This document shows positions 48,796 through 60,102 of a stretch of DNA of 64,000 nucleotides, piece by piece; positions within the stretch are counted from its first letter, which is position 1, and every line of letters begins with the position of its first letter. The notes below the pieces were generated by a model. It made no database searches, was not told the origin of the DNA, and saw only the letters and a list, made by a program, of their open reading frames with translations. The position numbers were made by a program, and so were the translations under genes. Source of the stretch: Phlegmacium glaucopus (Eukaryota > Basidiomycota > Agaricomycetes > Agaricales > Cortinariaceae); NCBI GenBank assembly GCA_015039465.1, contig MU130572.1:196381-260380 (forward strand), given 5' to 3'.

Positions 48796-49941
48796 TCATT
48801 TCAGTGTCTCTTTAGTAAACTCAAGTTCGACTACGCTTTTCAACGCTTTTAAAGGTATCACTTGGTTCCAGTCGCCAGTGGCAATGAGTTGGGCCTCTTT
48901 TGTGTAAAAGAACTTGACACCCATGGCTGCAGCCTTCATCGGGTCGACGGAGATGCAGAGAGCCTTTGCGTGTACGGGAACATAATCTAGAATGCTGGTG
49001 TTATGTCAGTCGTCAATTCCATATATGTGTTGGACGGACCATGGAAAAGGTTAGAATGCGACTTATCGAAAAGACGTATAAAATGACCTGGGCCTTCTGG
49101 AATGCCGTGATTGCCTAATGTAAGCGATATAAGTACTTGAGACCATGAACTAACGTCATATCTTGAACTCACGTATGAAGTCCCAATTCGATGTACGGGT
49201 GATATGATATACAACAGGTAGTTTTTCAACGCGACAAATCCGTTGAGTGGCATGGTTGACTTCCTATCTTGGAGATCAGCAGAGGAGAACAGATGATTAA
49301 GATGTAGACAACGTACTGGCATTGAATGACCATATTTTGCCCTCACCCACCACACTTTTTGAAGAATCCCGTCTACCAAATCAGGTAGCAATGTCATTTC
49401 GAAGCGGTCCATTGGGTCGTTCTTCACGAAGTGTGCAAATTCGAGAAGTTTAAACCTTCCGAAATAGTTATAGGTCAACTGTAACGTCCCGTCAGCGTGG
49501 CAGGCTCAACAAATCTGGTTAGAGAAAAGACATCACCATATCAGAAACCCGAATATATCCATCTGGGAGCACTAGAAATCCAAGAGATCGTGCGGTGTGA
49601 CGTAGAAACACACCAGCGATGATGCCAAATTGAGTAGCAGGCGACCTGGGGTTTATGATTTCTCGCTTTGGGGTAAAAGAGGACTTGGACTCGACTTCAG
49701 ATGACTGAGGTCGACCAGAAGTGGACTCTTGAGAAGAAATCGGCTGGGATACCAACGAAGTCACAGTGCGCGTTGTGTTCTTAGTTGAAGCTAGCTCCGC
49801 CACAGAATTCGAAGGAAAACTCGTGGTTGGTGTTTGAGAGAAGGGTTGGGATAACCTATTAGGTGATAGCCTTGTGGATATCTTCCTATACTTTGGAAAT
49901 GCAGGTAGAGAAGCACGTTCAAAGAACTTTAGTAATTGCAT
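48796..49941 (-). CDS. TPT1: tRNA 2'-phosphotransferase Tpt1/KptA-like
   Basis: Enzyme family that removes the splice-junction 2'-phosphate from ligated tRNA using NAD+. Spliced reading shows RSPATQFGIIAGVFLRHTAR, the N-terminal LRH motif with the catalytic Arg-His, then GYIRVSDM. Next come KNDPMDRFEM (the usual NDKQRF block), VRAKYGHSMP (RAxQGHS), VVYHITRTSNWDFI (the HGT-like NAD site) and a C-terminal CISVDPMKAAAMGVKFFYTK and LIATGDWNQVIPL. About five exons. Unusual is a Ser/Arg-rich N-terminal extension of roughly 100 residues starting MQLLKFFERASLPAFPKYRK, which looks like a mitochondrial presequence. An upstream in-frame ATG at 50070 would lengthen it. MITE C sits about 150 bp upstream of the chosen start. 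Confidence 0.72.
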
Positions 49942-50094
49942 GTCGCGTCCCAGAAAAGGCTGAGAGCAGAGGAGAGCTATTTTAGTAAACGATACATAAA
50001 TTATTTTACAGCCAGGGGCAATTCGGGTAGGTTTCTTTTCAAATTCCCACGTTTTTGGTCTTTTATGCAACTTTTATGTTACAGTCGTTTTCAT

Positions 50095-50582
50095 TACAGC
50101 TGAATGCAAAACCCTAGGTGCATTCTCAAAATTTACTTTGTGCGCCCGTGTTTGTACAAACAGCTGCATTTGGTAGTTTGAACGCGCTGGCGGATCGCTA
50201 GTGGTGTGTGAACAGCAACCGGCTCCACAGCTATGACGCTGCAAGCGCACTAGCTATTGAGTCGTCTTCACCGTTCCAACTTGTCCATACCAAGACTATG
50301 TCATAGCCAATATTCCCGAGGTCGACCCTAAGTTGCTTTTGTGCTTCGGGAATGTAGTGGTAGGCCAGGGTAGTTACAAGCTTGAAGGCAACTCAATGGT
50401 ACTAACGACTACTAGTACAAGCTTCAGACCCTTGCATTGGAGCCATTACTCCAGCTGCTCCACATGGAATACCGAAAAAGGACATTGGCGCGACAGGCTT
50501 GCACCAAATGCAGCTGTTTGTACAAACACGGGCGCACAAAGTAAATTTTGAGAATGCACCTAGGGTTTTGCATTCAGCTGTA
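50095..50582. mobile_element. Tc1/mariner-type MITE C
   Basis: 488-bp element between TA dinucleotides, in the 5' flank of the Tpt1-like gene. The left end TA-CAGCTGAATGCAAAACCC is matched by its exact reverse complement at the right end. The terminal inverted repeats are nearly perfect for about 85 bp, through AAAATTTACTTTGTGCGCCC and TGTTTGTACAAACAGCTGCA. This makes it the best preserved and probably youngest of the three. No coding capacity. Shared blocks link it with MITE B (29853) and more distantly with element A (9545). Confidence 0.93.
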
Positions 50583-51001
50583 ACAAGACCACTGTTGTTG
50601 CAGTAAATGACTTGTCAGAAATTCACGGTTTTTCTTCCTGGTTCAGGTTTGTACTTTGTCCACTACCAATCTACAAATTTACTCAGCATGCAAGGTACGC
50701 ACTGGCAAATGCTGAGATACACATTGGGGCTGGCTTACCGGCACCGGACAGCACTATATAATACAGTGCTATACAGTGTTATATAGTGTAGAAATTAAGT
50801 GGTCGGTTTGAAATGCTGATGAATTTCCAACTTGATCAGAAGTTCTTCATCAGCAAACTTGGGGCTGGCTTACTGGCACCGGACAGCACCGGACAGCACC
50901 ATAGAACCATAGAAAAGGTTCTTTTGTTTCTAGTGCTGTCCAGTGTCACAGTAACACTATCTGAAAATGGCTTGATGCTAGACAGCACTATACAGTGCTA
51001 T
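50583..51001. repeat. Short direct and palindromic repeats flanking the retrotransposon
   Basis: A direct repeat GGGGCTGGCTTACCGGCACC occurs near 50726 and, with one change, near 50860, each followed by GGACAGCAC. Nearby are self-complementary blocks built on CACTATATAATACAGTG and ATACAGTGTTATATAG. The last copy was the target of the LTR element: GCTAT at 50997-51001 is duplicated at 61921-61925. It may be an older MITE split by the insertion. Confidence 0.5.
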
Positions 51002-51140
51002 TGTTAGGGGACACCCGATTTTCCACTGAAGCACCGACTCCCGATCGGGCCTGAACCCTACCCCAGTCCCAACTCCCAACCATCTCCCGATTCCACTCTG
51101 GAATCGAGACACGACCATGACTCGGTATGTTCCACCTCAC

Positions 51141-51708
51141 TAGTGTTTGAAGGTCCGGTTACGAGACTGGAAAAAGACTGTAACCAGACTGGACTGGACC
51201 GGAAAAAGACCGGACCAGTGGTCCAGTCTTTTGATTTCTGAGAATCAAAGACCGGAAAAAGACTGGTCTTGATTAACCAGTCTTTTGAGGTTCAGACCGG
51301 TCTTAACCGGCAAAAGGGTAGCCCTAATTTACCCCTTTCCAACGAGCCCGAGATCATAGGAATCCAATAACAACTGGCTGAGAAATAAATAGATCTGTAA
51401 AATAGTCTAAAATATTCGCTAAAATAAGGCATTTTACTAGTATTACTGTAGAAAATCCAAATCCTAATGGAATTTAACGTTCTTTGGCTTGTTCGGAAGC
51501 TATTATTAAACCTAACAACCGTTTCTGATACAAAAATATATATTTGTCAGCAGAAGACCAGTTACAGACTGATTAAGACCAGTTAGGACCAGGACCAGTC
51601 CTAGGACCAAAAAAAACTGATGTAAACTGGTCCTAAGCAGTCCAGTCCGGTCTCGGTTAAAGGCCCTGAGGGTCAAAAAACCAGACTGGACCAGACTTTT
51701 AAACACTA
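51141..51708. mobile_element. hAT-type MITE in the 5' LTR
   Basis: 568-bp insert with ends TAGTGTTTGAAGGTCCGG and, inverted, CTGGACCAGACTTTTAAACACTA. It is flanked by a perfect 8-bp target duplication CACCTCAC (51133-51140 and 51709-51716). The 3' LTR has a single uninterrupted copy of this site. An 8-bp duplication with TAG-type ends points to hAT. The interior is AT-rich and repeats the motif of ACTGGTC/GACCAGT many times. No coding capacity. Confidence 0.92.
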
Positions 51709-51754
51709 CACCTCACCGACAAAATTGACCTGAACCCAAACCGACCGATATAAC

Positions 51755-54700
51755 TAGGGCTGCACACCGTACCGTCTGACGGGTACGGCCGTACAATTGA
51801 CGGTCATAAGACGGGTATGGCTCAACCGTCCACTGTCTGTACTCTTTGGTAAGTAAAACCCCAATGGCTATGGGACGGGTACGGATACGGTCATGTACGG
51901 TAGACGGCATGCAATAGGGTAAATATTTACAAAACTGACTATCTAAGTATTCAACGATGTAGGGCTGCATTAGCCTTTGTGCGAGCCAGGAGCATTAGAA
52001 TCCGGATTGTATCAGCATTAAGGCTTGCACGGCGGAGAGAAATGGTGTCCCGACCACCTGAAAAGATCCGCTCGACAGCAACAGCAGAACCTAGATATGA
52101 ATATATTATATGACATGCTAAATTTTGGTCAGTATGTTGAAATAACTCACCAGGGATACATAAGATGTCACGAGCAAGGCAAAACAAGTTTGGGAACTGA
52201 GCTCGTCGACCCATCCACCAGTGAATTGGATTGCATGCATCGAAATCTTCAGCAGGAAGCTTGAAATATTCTTCAAGTTCATTGATAGACGGCTTCTCTT
52301 TCCTGCGATATTGAGCCGTGAAAGATTTCTGTGGGGAACCCACAGCAGATTGGGTTTGAATGGATGGAGACGGCACTGATGGTGGTGTAGAAACAATGTG
52401 TGTGTAATTGTTGTGGAAGTAGTTGAAGAGGTTTGATTTAGATTGATCAAGGTGCTCAGAAAACATTGGGTCATCCGCATAATCTATCTTCATGCCCTCG
52501 TATGATATCTGAGGGTCAAGCACTGTTATCATTCAATCAGTAAGTGAAATTTCATAGGGACAATTACATATATGCAGCCCATGTGTAGAAGGGAGACACA
52601 TTGTACTGGTAGTAGTAATCACTGAGCTTGCGGTGAGCATCTGTGAGTCCCACTTTAATATTTGGTGACACTGAATCCGGAAGATTGCAAAGAATATTTT
52701 TGATGTCATCTTGTAGTCCTCGAAATATTGCATGCGTTGTCGAAAGCATTGGTATTTTTGTAGTAGACATCTCTGTTGTTGCAGCTTGGAAAGATTTGAG
52801 CCATGATGTCATTAACCTAATGGACTCCCAGTCAGTTTTACTGAGTTCAAACGCATGGAGATCCTTATTTCTCGAAACAAAAGAGTCAATTGTATCATGA
52901 TAATCAAGCACTTGTCCTGTGCTACTTGATAAGCTGGAGATGTACAAAGGAGTGTGATATTGGATGCACAGAGCATTTGGTGGGTTGAAGCCCACCGGGT
53001 TCTCACATCGAGAATCAGCATCAATGAGGCACTACAATCATCCAAACTCCCACTTCCTTGGATGAACTGAATCTCACGAGCCCATGATTGGTGACGTTGA
53101 GGGCTTGAATGGACACTTTTAATAATCTTCCAAAGCTGTTTAAATTTTATCTGGATTAATAAACAGATTGTAGATATAGAATTATAGATTACTTACTTTT
53201 TCAATCCCAGAGAGCACATTGTCAGTGACTTCAACGCCAACATCTAGATCCAGATCTACCACACCATCTCCATCTGGCTCGTTGTCGGCCAGAGCACTAT
53301 CATCATGTTCACGTGCAAGAGGGATTGTGACGATGTCTTGATAGTTGCTACCATGAGTAGCAGCCTTCTTGCCATCTGCCTTTGATATTGCATCAATTCC
53401 TTCGAGCAGCTAGACAGTCGATGATTGAATATTGTTTATACATTAAGGAACGGTCATTTAAAATGCCTTAATAGCTGCTAGATGGACGGTATGAGGCATG
53501 CAGCGCATGCGAGCATCTTGTGCTGAAAATGAAATTCCCTGTTCTTCACACCGCCATTCAAGTGAGGTCATTAATGTATTATTGTTGCTGGCATTGTCCA
53601 TTACAATCGCAATCACCTATGACTAACTTAGCAAGTGCGGTTGATCAACAAAAAAAAGACTTGCCTTCCCAATGAGGCCGTATAGCTCCATTGTTGCCCA
53701 AACAGCCTCCGCCATATTCTCACCTGAATGCTGCCCGATGAGTTCTCAAAAGTCAATTAGAAGCTCCTCTGAAAAAGAAAACATAAATATATGATTATAT
53801 TTGAGCAAAGAACAAACCAAGTTGCCCGTCATTGGTCACATAGTGTGCAACGATGGCTAAGAAAGCATACTGGTTGCTTGACGTCCATGCATCAAGTGAC
53901 AGGCTAACCTTTCCTTCAAGCTTCTGTTCTCGTAATTAATTAGATGAGACGGTGAGGTGAGAATTGTGAGATTACTATATCGAGAACATCTGGTGGACAC
54001 CTTCAATTGTTTCCTCACCCATTTTCATCACATGGTGCTTGATTGCGTTGCATTATGGAATCTTCAATGGACCGCCAGCGTGATGGGTGAAGTTCATCAT
54101 TGCAACAAACTCAGGTTTTTCAACCTCATCAAAAGGTTGGTCGCATGCAACGATCCATTCAGCCAGATGTTGTTCAAACCTCTCCTGGTCCCATGGCCCC
54201 TGTCAATGAAACAATGAGATCCACATCTTGAGAGGATATTGTTGCTTACAGCTGCCTGTGCTTGTTGGTCTTCGAAGGCCTTCTTGATATTTTCAGATGA
54301 TTTTTCAAGCTTCTTTAAGTATTCAGCTTTGGCACGTCCATCCAGCTGCTTTTTTCCTGAGGTGATGGTGATCTTGTCAGGGGTTGGAGGCTCCTCACGA
54401 TCCTTGAGCATGCAATAAAGTTGGTCCATGGGCTTGACATGGATGCGGAGATTGTTCACAAGAACTGAGAAGAGCATTGAGGGACGCAATACAAGTAATA
54501 AGAAAAAGGAAAACATACCATTTAAATTACTTCTCATTGACCTTTTGATCGTGCAGACCTTATGAGTACCATGAAGGCAACGGTAGTGAACATCGCCATC
54601 ATCTCCTGGAGTACCGTCTGGCCCATTGGTGACAATTTTGTAGAATAAATAAATAGGGCTTTTCTTCGAGTTTCAGCCAGTGCCCTTCTGAAAACTTGAT

Positions 54701-56023
54701 TCAATGAAAATATCCACATTCTAATACATGACTCACCTTTTTTGTATCTGGGATATGGAATGAGTGTGTTGGAGAGATGGCGCTATTCCTTGCAGCAATG
54801 TTGCGCATGCTATCCTGATCCTCTATCTCCTCAACCTCGACAGAACGCACTCTTGCTTTTTTCTTCGGTGGGGCAACAGCCATCACTTTGGCTTTTGGCT
54901 TTGGTGCGCGCGTCTGTTTCTTGCTATTGTTGACCTCTGGTACTGTCTTTGATGGAAGCATATCAGCTATCTGCAAAATATCAACATCTGAGCTGTAGTA
55001 TACATAATAGATTCATACCTCTTCATTACTGATTTCCATGATATCGGGGTCACCATTGTTCTCCAATCCATCATCACTGGAAGAGTCAGCGGAAGAAGTG
55101 GTGAAGTTGTTGTCATCTGCGTCGGTAGCAGGATCGTCTGTAGCCATTCGCTTGTGCTTAGGAGCAGCATGGGAGTTACGGGGTTGACCAGCGCTGGCAC
55201 AATGGTGATGTGATTGAACAAGATTACCGAATTCGTCAAGCTTCTCTGCAGCAATAGCTGCAGCCAGTCGTGCACTACCTGTGGTGATGTGTGCTGAACT
55301 TCGGACACCGTGACCTGTATGATAAATAAATCACTGAGAATTGACCAATGAATTAAAAATAATTACCGCGTTGTGCATCAGAGGTTGGTTGAATCGGATG
55401 GGCATTGTCTGGATTGTTATACCACACGATTTTCAATGCATGAAGCAATTGGCCCTCTGGTCCTAGAGCAGGCTGATCTGCCATACCGAGATAACAATCG
55501 TGGGCTTGATTTACGGGTGTCATTGCATTGAGTTGTTTCCATGAGCATTATATCCTGCACCGTGAATACCCCTGTGTTGGTATCGCATCTATGAGATCCA
55601 TGGTAAAGGTAAATGAATAATTACTAGTGCACAGTCACTTGCCTTGAAACATAATCAAAAATGATGCATTTCACCCAATATAACAAATCTGTGGCCAAAA
55701 AGGTATTAAAAATGGTATCTACATCGTCTTTAGAGCATGAAAACTTACATTTCAAAAAGGTGGTGAAGGCTGACCCAGTAGATACCCCATGCATGTGTTG
55801 ATATGAAAAGATAAGAGAGTTTGACGCTGTTTGATGTATGTTTGGATCCCGTCAGATCCCGTCCAATCCCGTTGACGGCTGTAATTTGACGGCATTGGAT
55901 GGGTGTTGTCCTTCCCATCCACCGTCTGTATAGATGGCTGCATAGAGCTCTGACGGCATGGGTACGGTGACCGTACTATGGGACCGTGTATCCCATGAGG
56001 TACAGTTACAGAGTGCAGCCCTA
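51755..56023 (-). mobile_element. hAT DNA transposon with transposase, in the 5' LTR
   Basis: 4.27-kb element with 11-bp terminal inverted repeats TAGGGCTGCAC / GTGCAGCCCTA, a typical hAT end. The 8-bp target copies are GATATAAC on the left (51747-51754) and GATACAAC on the right (56024-56031), differing by one C-to-T change. Subterminal regions are full of short ACGGGTACGG and GACGG repeats, likely transposase sites. A minus-strand transposase gene fills the interior. Confidence 0.93.
51951..55484 (-). pseudogene. hAT transposase with at least two in-frame stops
   Basis: Multi-exon minus-strand transposase. It starts MADQPALGPEGQLLHALKIV. A basic linker (PPKKKARVRS) leads to a BED-zinc-finger-like part with CLHGTHK. 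Next are the region ending EKPEFVAMMNFTHH, VSLSLDAWTSSNQYAFLAIV (first catalytic Asp region), VMDNASNNNTL (second), LDVRTRWASTHQML, and the C-terminal hATC dimerisation domain (NPIHWWMGRRAQFPNL, AVERIFSGGRDTISLRR). Near codons expected to be Arg there is a TGA (minus strand, 53746-53748), and a TAA lies at 54053-54055. It is therefore probably inactive, although most of the chain is well kept. Confidence 0.85.
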
Positions 56024-56444
56024 GATACAACTCCCAAATCACAATCGGTCCCAGTCCAACTCCCAAATCTCAATCAGTCCAACTCCTGATCTGATTTCGA
56101 CTTTTTATTTTATTATTTTATTTTATCTTCACATGACACCATTTTTATTATCTTTATTATTGCACCATTTCTTTATTTATTTACATATCTCTGTTATGTC
56201 CATATCAGTACTTAAATACCCCACCATCCTAGCAGGGATCCCTATCCTTTCCTCTTTGGATCCCCTGCTAGGTGAGTTGATGTAACCTATTACTTATAAA
56301 TATTATTAACTTTGGATCCCCTGCTAGTCTGACTAAGTCAGTACCGCAGTTGCCCTAACATTAGGAAAGGATCTCCCAAGAGGACCGATCCCGATCGGAT
56401 AAGTGCACCATAGTCCGATTCTAAGCCCTTGACTCGGGCCAATC

Positions 56445-56666
56445 TAGTGCTTGAAAGTCTGGTCTTTTGCCTTTTTTGGCAATTTTTCGGCTGGGGTGTT
56501 GTCCTTGAAATTCTCCAATGAAACTGGGGTGCCCAAAAAGGAAAAAGACCGGACTGACCCTGAAATTTTGTGTTCTAAACCCCTAATTATGGTGGGGAAT
56601 TTTTATGGCAATGCTCTAGCTCAAAAAATTACCAAAAAAGGCAAAAGACCAGACTTTTAAGCACTA
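56445..56666. mobile_element. Small hAT-type MITE in the retrotransposon leader
   Basis: 222-bp insert with inverted ends TAGTGCTTGAAAGTCTGGTC and GACCAGACTTTTAAGCACTA. The ends are the same family as those of the MITE at 51141 (TAGTGYTTRAARGTC). Flanks GGCCAATC and GGCTGCCA do not form a clean 8-bp duplication, so later small changes are likely. No coding capacity. Confidence 0.8.
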
Positions 56667-56759
56667 GGCTGCCAATCCAACTTTGTGCACTCCCTGACTC
56701 TGGCTCCCTCCTCCCCAAGTTCTGAACACTCAACCCCAAGCAATTTATTCCTGTGAACT

Positions 56760-58020
56760 ATGGATGATGAATGTGCAGTCACCATAGAACAGAACATTGC
56801 TAGGTTGCAAGGTCAGATTCAACAAATTACTGAACTACTTGCCCGAACACTCCCGACTCTGACCGAGCAAACTACACCTGAAAACAATAAAACACAAAAA
56901 AAATCCTTCACAATCTGGAAACCCATCCAGATCTCATTCAGCTCAACCTGCATTACCTACCGAGTTTGATGGAGAATGTTCCAAAGGAATGCCATGAGTA
57001 AAGGAATGCTAATTTAGTGATCATCACAGGTTTTTGAATTCCTGCGGGTAATCAGGCTGGGTACAGACAAGTGTGGGTATGGGTACAGATCTCTGTACCC
57101 GCCACCTACAAAACAAGCCCTAGAACATCCAAAACAGATGAGAATTGGTGGAGATATAGCCAAAATGATATAAAATATCATTTAGCACATATCTTGCTCA
57201 TTTCTGGGTTGTTTTGAGTGTTTTTGGGCTTGTTTTGATGGGTAAACCCACGGGTTTAACGGGCAGGGTCTCAGGGGTATGGGTACAGGTAAGCATTGAG
57301 ATACCCGAGGGTTACCCCTGTTAATCACTATGCCAATTGTATATTTGGCTCTGTCCAGACCAATTCTTGGACCAACAGATCCAAGTTGCTTGGGCCATGT
57401 CTTATATGAAGGCTGGATGAGCAGCAAAATGGGCAGCTCGTATTTTCAGATGGGAAACTGAAAACTTTGAATCGACCTGGTTTTTTGATTGGAGGCATTT
57501 CCAAGAAGAATTCAAAAAGGAATTCTGCCTAGCCCATGCAGATTTGGTTGCTATCAACCAACTCAAGTCCATTGGGTATTTTAAGAAAGGCCAATCTCTG
57601 GACGATTATCTTGATGAATTCAAAGACCTTATTGCCAATTCTGGCTATACTGACCTGAAAATGATTGTGGTCAAGTTTTGAAGGGGCCTTAACACCCAAA
57701 TCCAAAATCCTGTTGCAACTATGGCTTTCAGCAGGCCATCTGACACTGACCCGGAAGAGTGGTACAACATAGCATGGACTGTAGGCCAAAATTGGGCTGC
57801 CAATGAAGCCTTTCAGTTGTCTTACCAAAGTTTGGCCTCAACTACACCCCAGTCAACCAGCATAGAATGTCCAGACTGCTTTGACATTTGGGCATTCACC
57901 ATGGATGAACTACAATCTATCCTGGAGCACCAACTAGCACTGGTACCTACCAAATCAGACCCAACAACCAAAGAGGTCCTGGACAAGATTCCCAAACGGG
58001 AGAATTTTCACAAACTATGA
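56760..58020 (+). pseudogene. Retrotransposon gag, disrupted
   Basis: Capsid-like gag protein of the LTR element. It starts MDDECAVTIEQNIARLQGQI, with a helical N-terminus. It is cut at 57007-57338 by a MITE. Beyond the MITE are AVWA-type helices (SYMKAG, then a stop where Arg is expected, then AAKWAARIF), FEEFKKEF-like WRHFQEEFKKEF and LDDYLDEFKDLIANSGY, typical of Ty3 gag. More stops are seen near 57419 and 57679, all TGA at expected Arg codons. No zinc knuckle was recognised before the end at 58020. Confidence 0.8.
57015..57330. mobile_element. hAT-type MITE inside gag
   Basis: 316-bp insert with short inverted ends TAGTGATCATCACAGG and CCCCTGTTAATCACTA. Target copies are TGCTAATT (57007-57014) and TGCCAATT (57331-57338), an 8-bp duplication with one C-to-T change. 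Internal repeats of GGGTACAG and GGTTTAACGGG. It interrupts the gag frame at a conserved position. Confidence 0.85.
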
Positions 58021-58139
58021 CAAGTGAATTGCACACCCTCATTGCCAACAAACAACTGTTTCTCTGTCTTACCTGTAGACAGTATACCTGAAATAGATGA
58101 GACTGTTGAAACCCAAGTCATGAAAACCTACACATCCAA

Positions 58140-58586
58140 TTGGCAGTCACCCAAACACACCAACCCCAATGTGAAAGACGTCTCCCATGCAAATTTGTTA
58201 TTGCATCGGTAGAAGGAGGTTCCAAATTCCTTAAACTGAAAGTTGACATAGAGACTACTGATACTGGAGAAACCAAGTCAATTAATGCCCTACTTGATTT
58301 GGGCACTGATGGAAAATTTATCAATCAGGACTATGTAAAAACCAATCGGCTCACCACCCAAACACTGTCCGCCCCAATTCCTGTGTTCAATGTCGATGGC
58401 ACCCCTAATGAAAATGGTTCAATTACAGAAGTTGCTGATCTGATATTGAGGTACAAAGGTCATTTGGAAAGAACTCTGTTTGCTGTCACTGGTCTAGGTA
58501 GGCAGAACATGATTCTTGGACATTCTTGGTTGCAAATGCACAACCCTGAAATCAACTGGGTAACTGGAGAGGTCAAAATGTCCTGA
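58140..58586 (+). pseudogene. Retroviral-type aspartic protease region of the LTR element
   Basis: Open frame of about 148 codons following gag. It has the fold pattern of a Ty3-type protease: LKVDIETTDTG, INALLDLGTDGKFINQDYV where DSGA would be expected at the active site, then VADLILRYKGH and NMILGHSWLQMHNPEINW, the latter very typical of fungal gypsy elements. The expected DSG is changed to DLG, so it is unlikely to be active even though this piece is free of stops. Confidence 0.75.
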
Positions 58587-58879
58587 TGCCCTCCTCATTG
58601 TTGCTCGGGATGCTGAGACAAAATCAGAGAGGAACAAAAGACCCAAAAAGCTGAAACCTGCCAAATTCAAACATGTTTGGCCAGTCCAACTCCAACTCTG
58701 GTGGAAGACTTGGACAAGGAAGACTCGGAGGAAGAACAGGAAACAAGTGACTCAGAATTTGAGGATGGAGATCATATCTTTGTGACTGGACTACTCCCAC
58801 CACCAGTCAGCATTCAAGCTACCTCCACTATTTCCCAATGCCTCGCAGAAGCCTTCCAACAAAACAGTCAACCTGCCTG

Positions 58880-60102
58880 ATCAGGCCCAAACATGGCCAA
58901 TTCTAGGGAAGCAGTTCCTGACTATCTTTGGGAGTTTTCAAAAAGTCATTTGATGTCTTGCTGGACTCCAAACCTTGGGACCATGCAGTCAAACTTGTTC
59001 CATGTGAAAAGGCCTCAGGCTGCAAGGTGTACCTGTTAGTGCCATCTGAACAGAAAGAGCTCAATCTGTTGGCTTCCCTGGTCTTCTTCATCAAGAAGAA
59101 AGATGGCAGTCTCTGACTTGTTCAGGATTATTGGGCACTCAATGCTATCATGGTCAAAAACAAGTACCTGCTCCCTCTCATTTCTGAATTGATCACCCAA
59201 CTCTGGGGCACCAAGTATTTTACTAAACTTGACATTTGCTGGGGTTTTAACAATGTCTGAATGAAAGAAGGAGATGAGTGGAAAGCAGCTTTCCAAACCA
59301 ACTGAGGGCTCTTCGAACCCCTAGTAATGTTTTTTGGTCTCACTAACAGCCTGGCCACATTCCAAACCATGATGAATGACATCTTTCAGGAACTCATAAT
59401 GGAAGGAGTCGTGGTGGTCTATCTCGATGATATCTTGATATTCACTGAGACACTGGAGGAGTATCGGCTAGTGACCTGAAGGGTCATGGAACTTCTGTGC
59501 AAGCACAAGCTCTTCTTAAACCAGACAAGTGTGAGTTCAAAAAAACACAAGTGGAGTATCTCGGTGTTATCATCTCTCACAACCAAGTTGAAATGGACCC
59601 AGTCAAAGTTGCAGGAGTAGCTGATTGGTTGGCCCTGACCAACAAGAAGGAAATACAGTCCTTCCTTGGCTTCACCAACTTCTACCATCGGTTCATCAAA
59701 GATTTCTCATATCATGCTTGTCCTCTTTTTGACCTCACAAAGAATGATGTCAAGTGGAACTGGACTTCCAAAGAACAGTCAGCTTTTGACTCACTCAAAG
59801 GTCTAATCACATCAGCCCCGATCCTGGCATCTCCTGACAACTCCAAACCATTCTGAATTGAAGCTGACAGCTCTGACTTTGCCACTGGTGCCATACTTTC
59901 CCAACAATCTTTGGTCGATGAGAAATGGCACCCGGTTGCTTTCCTGTCCAAATCCTTGTCTTCGGTAGAATAAAACTATGAAATTCATGACAAGGAAATG
60001 TTGGCAATCATTTGGGCCATGGAAGAGTGGAGGCACTTTATTGAAGGAGCTGAACACAAATGCGAGATTTGGACCGATCATAAGAATCTGGAATACTTCT
60101 GA
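58880..60102 (+). pseudogene. Reverse transcriptase and RNase H of the LTR element
   Basis: Gypsy-type polymerase. Visible blocks: KPWDHAVKLVP, FFIKKKDGSL then a TGA where Arg is expected, [50 protein letters not shown], and the catalytic [10 protein letters not shown]. RNase H follows: NFYHRFIKDFSYHACPLFDL, PILASPDNSKPF, stop, IEADSSDFATGAILSQQS, and [20 protein letters not shown]. At least six stops interrupt it, mostly TGA at expected arginines. It breaks off at KNLEYF (60099), where a further segment is missing. Confidence 0.88.

Larger units (their letters stand above)
51002..56360 (+). repeat. 5' LTR, split by two DNA-element insertions
   Basis: LTR pieces at 51002-51140, 51709-51754 and 56024-56360. 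Removing the two insertions and their target copies leaves about 505 bp, longer than the 3' LTR (455 bp) because of two small extra segments, near 51045-51070 and near 56055-56085. The ends TGTTAGGG and CCCTAACA form the usual inverted LTR termini. Both LTRs share the distinctive TTTTATTTTATTATTTTATT block and the CTTTGGATCCCCTGCTAG block, the latter present twice in each LTR. Confidence 0.9.
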
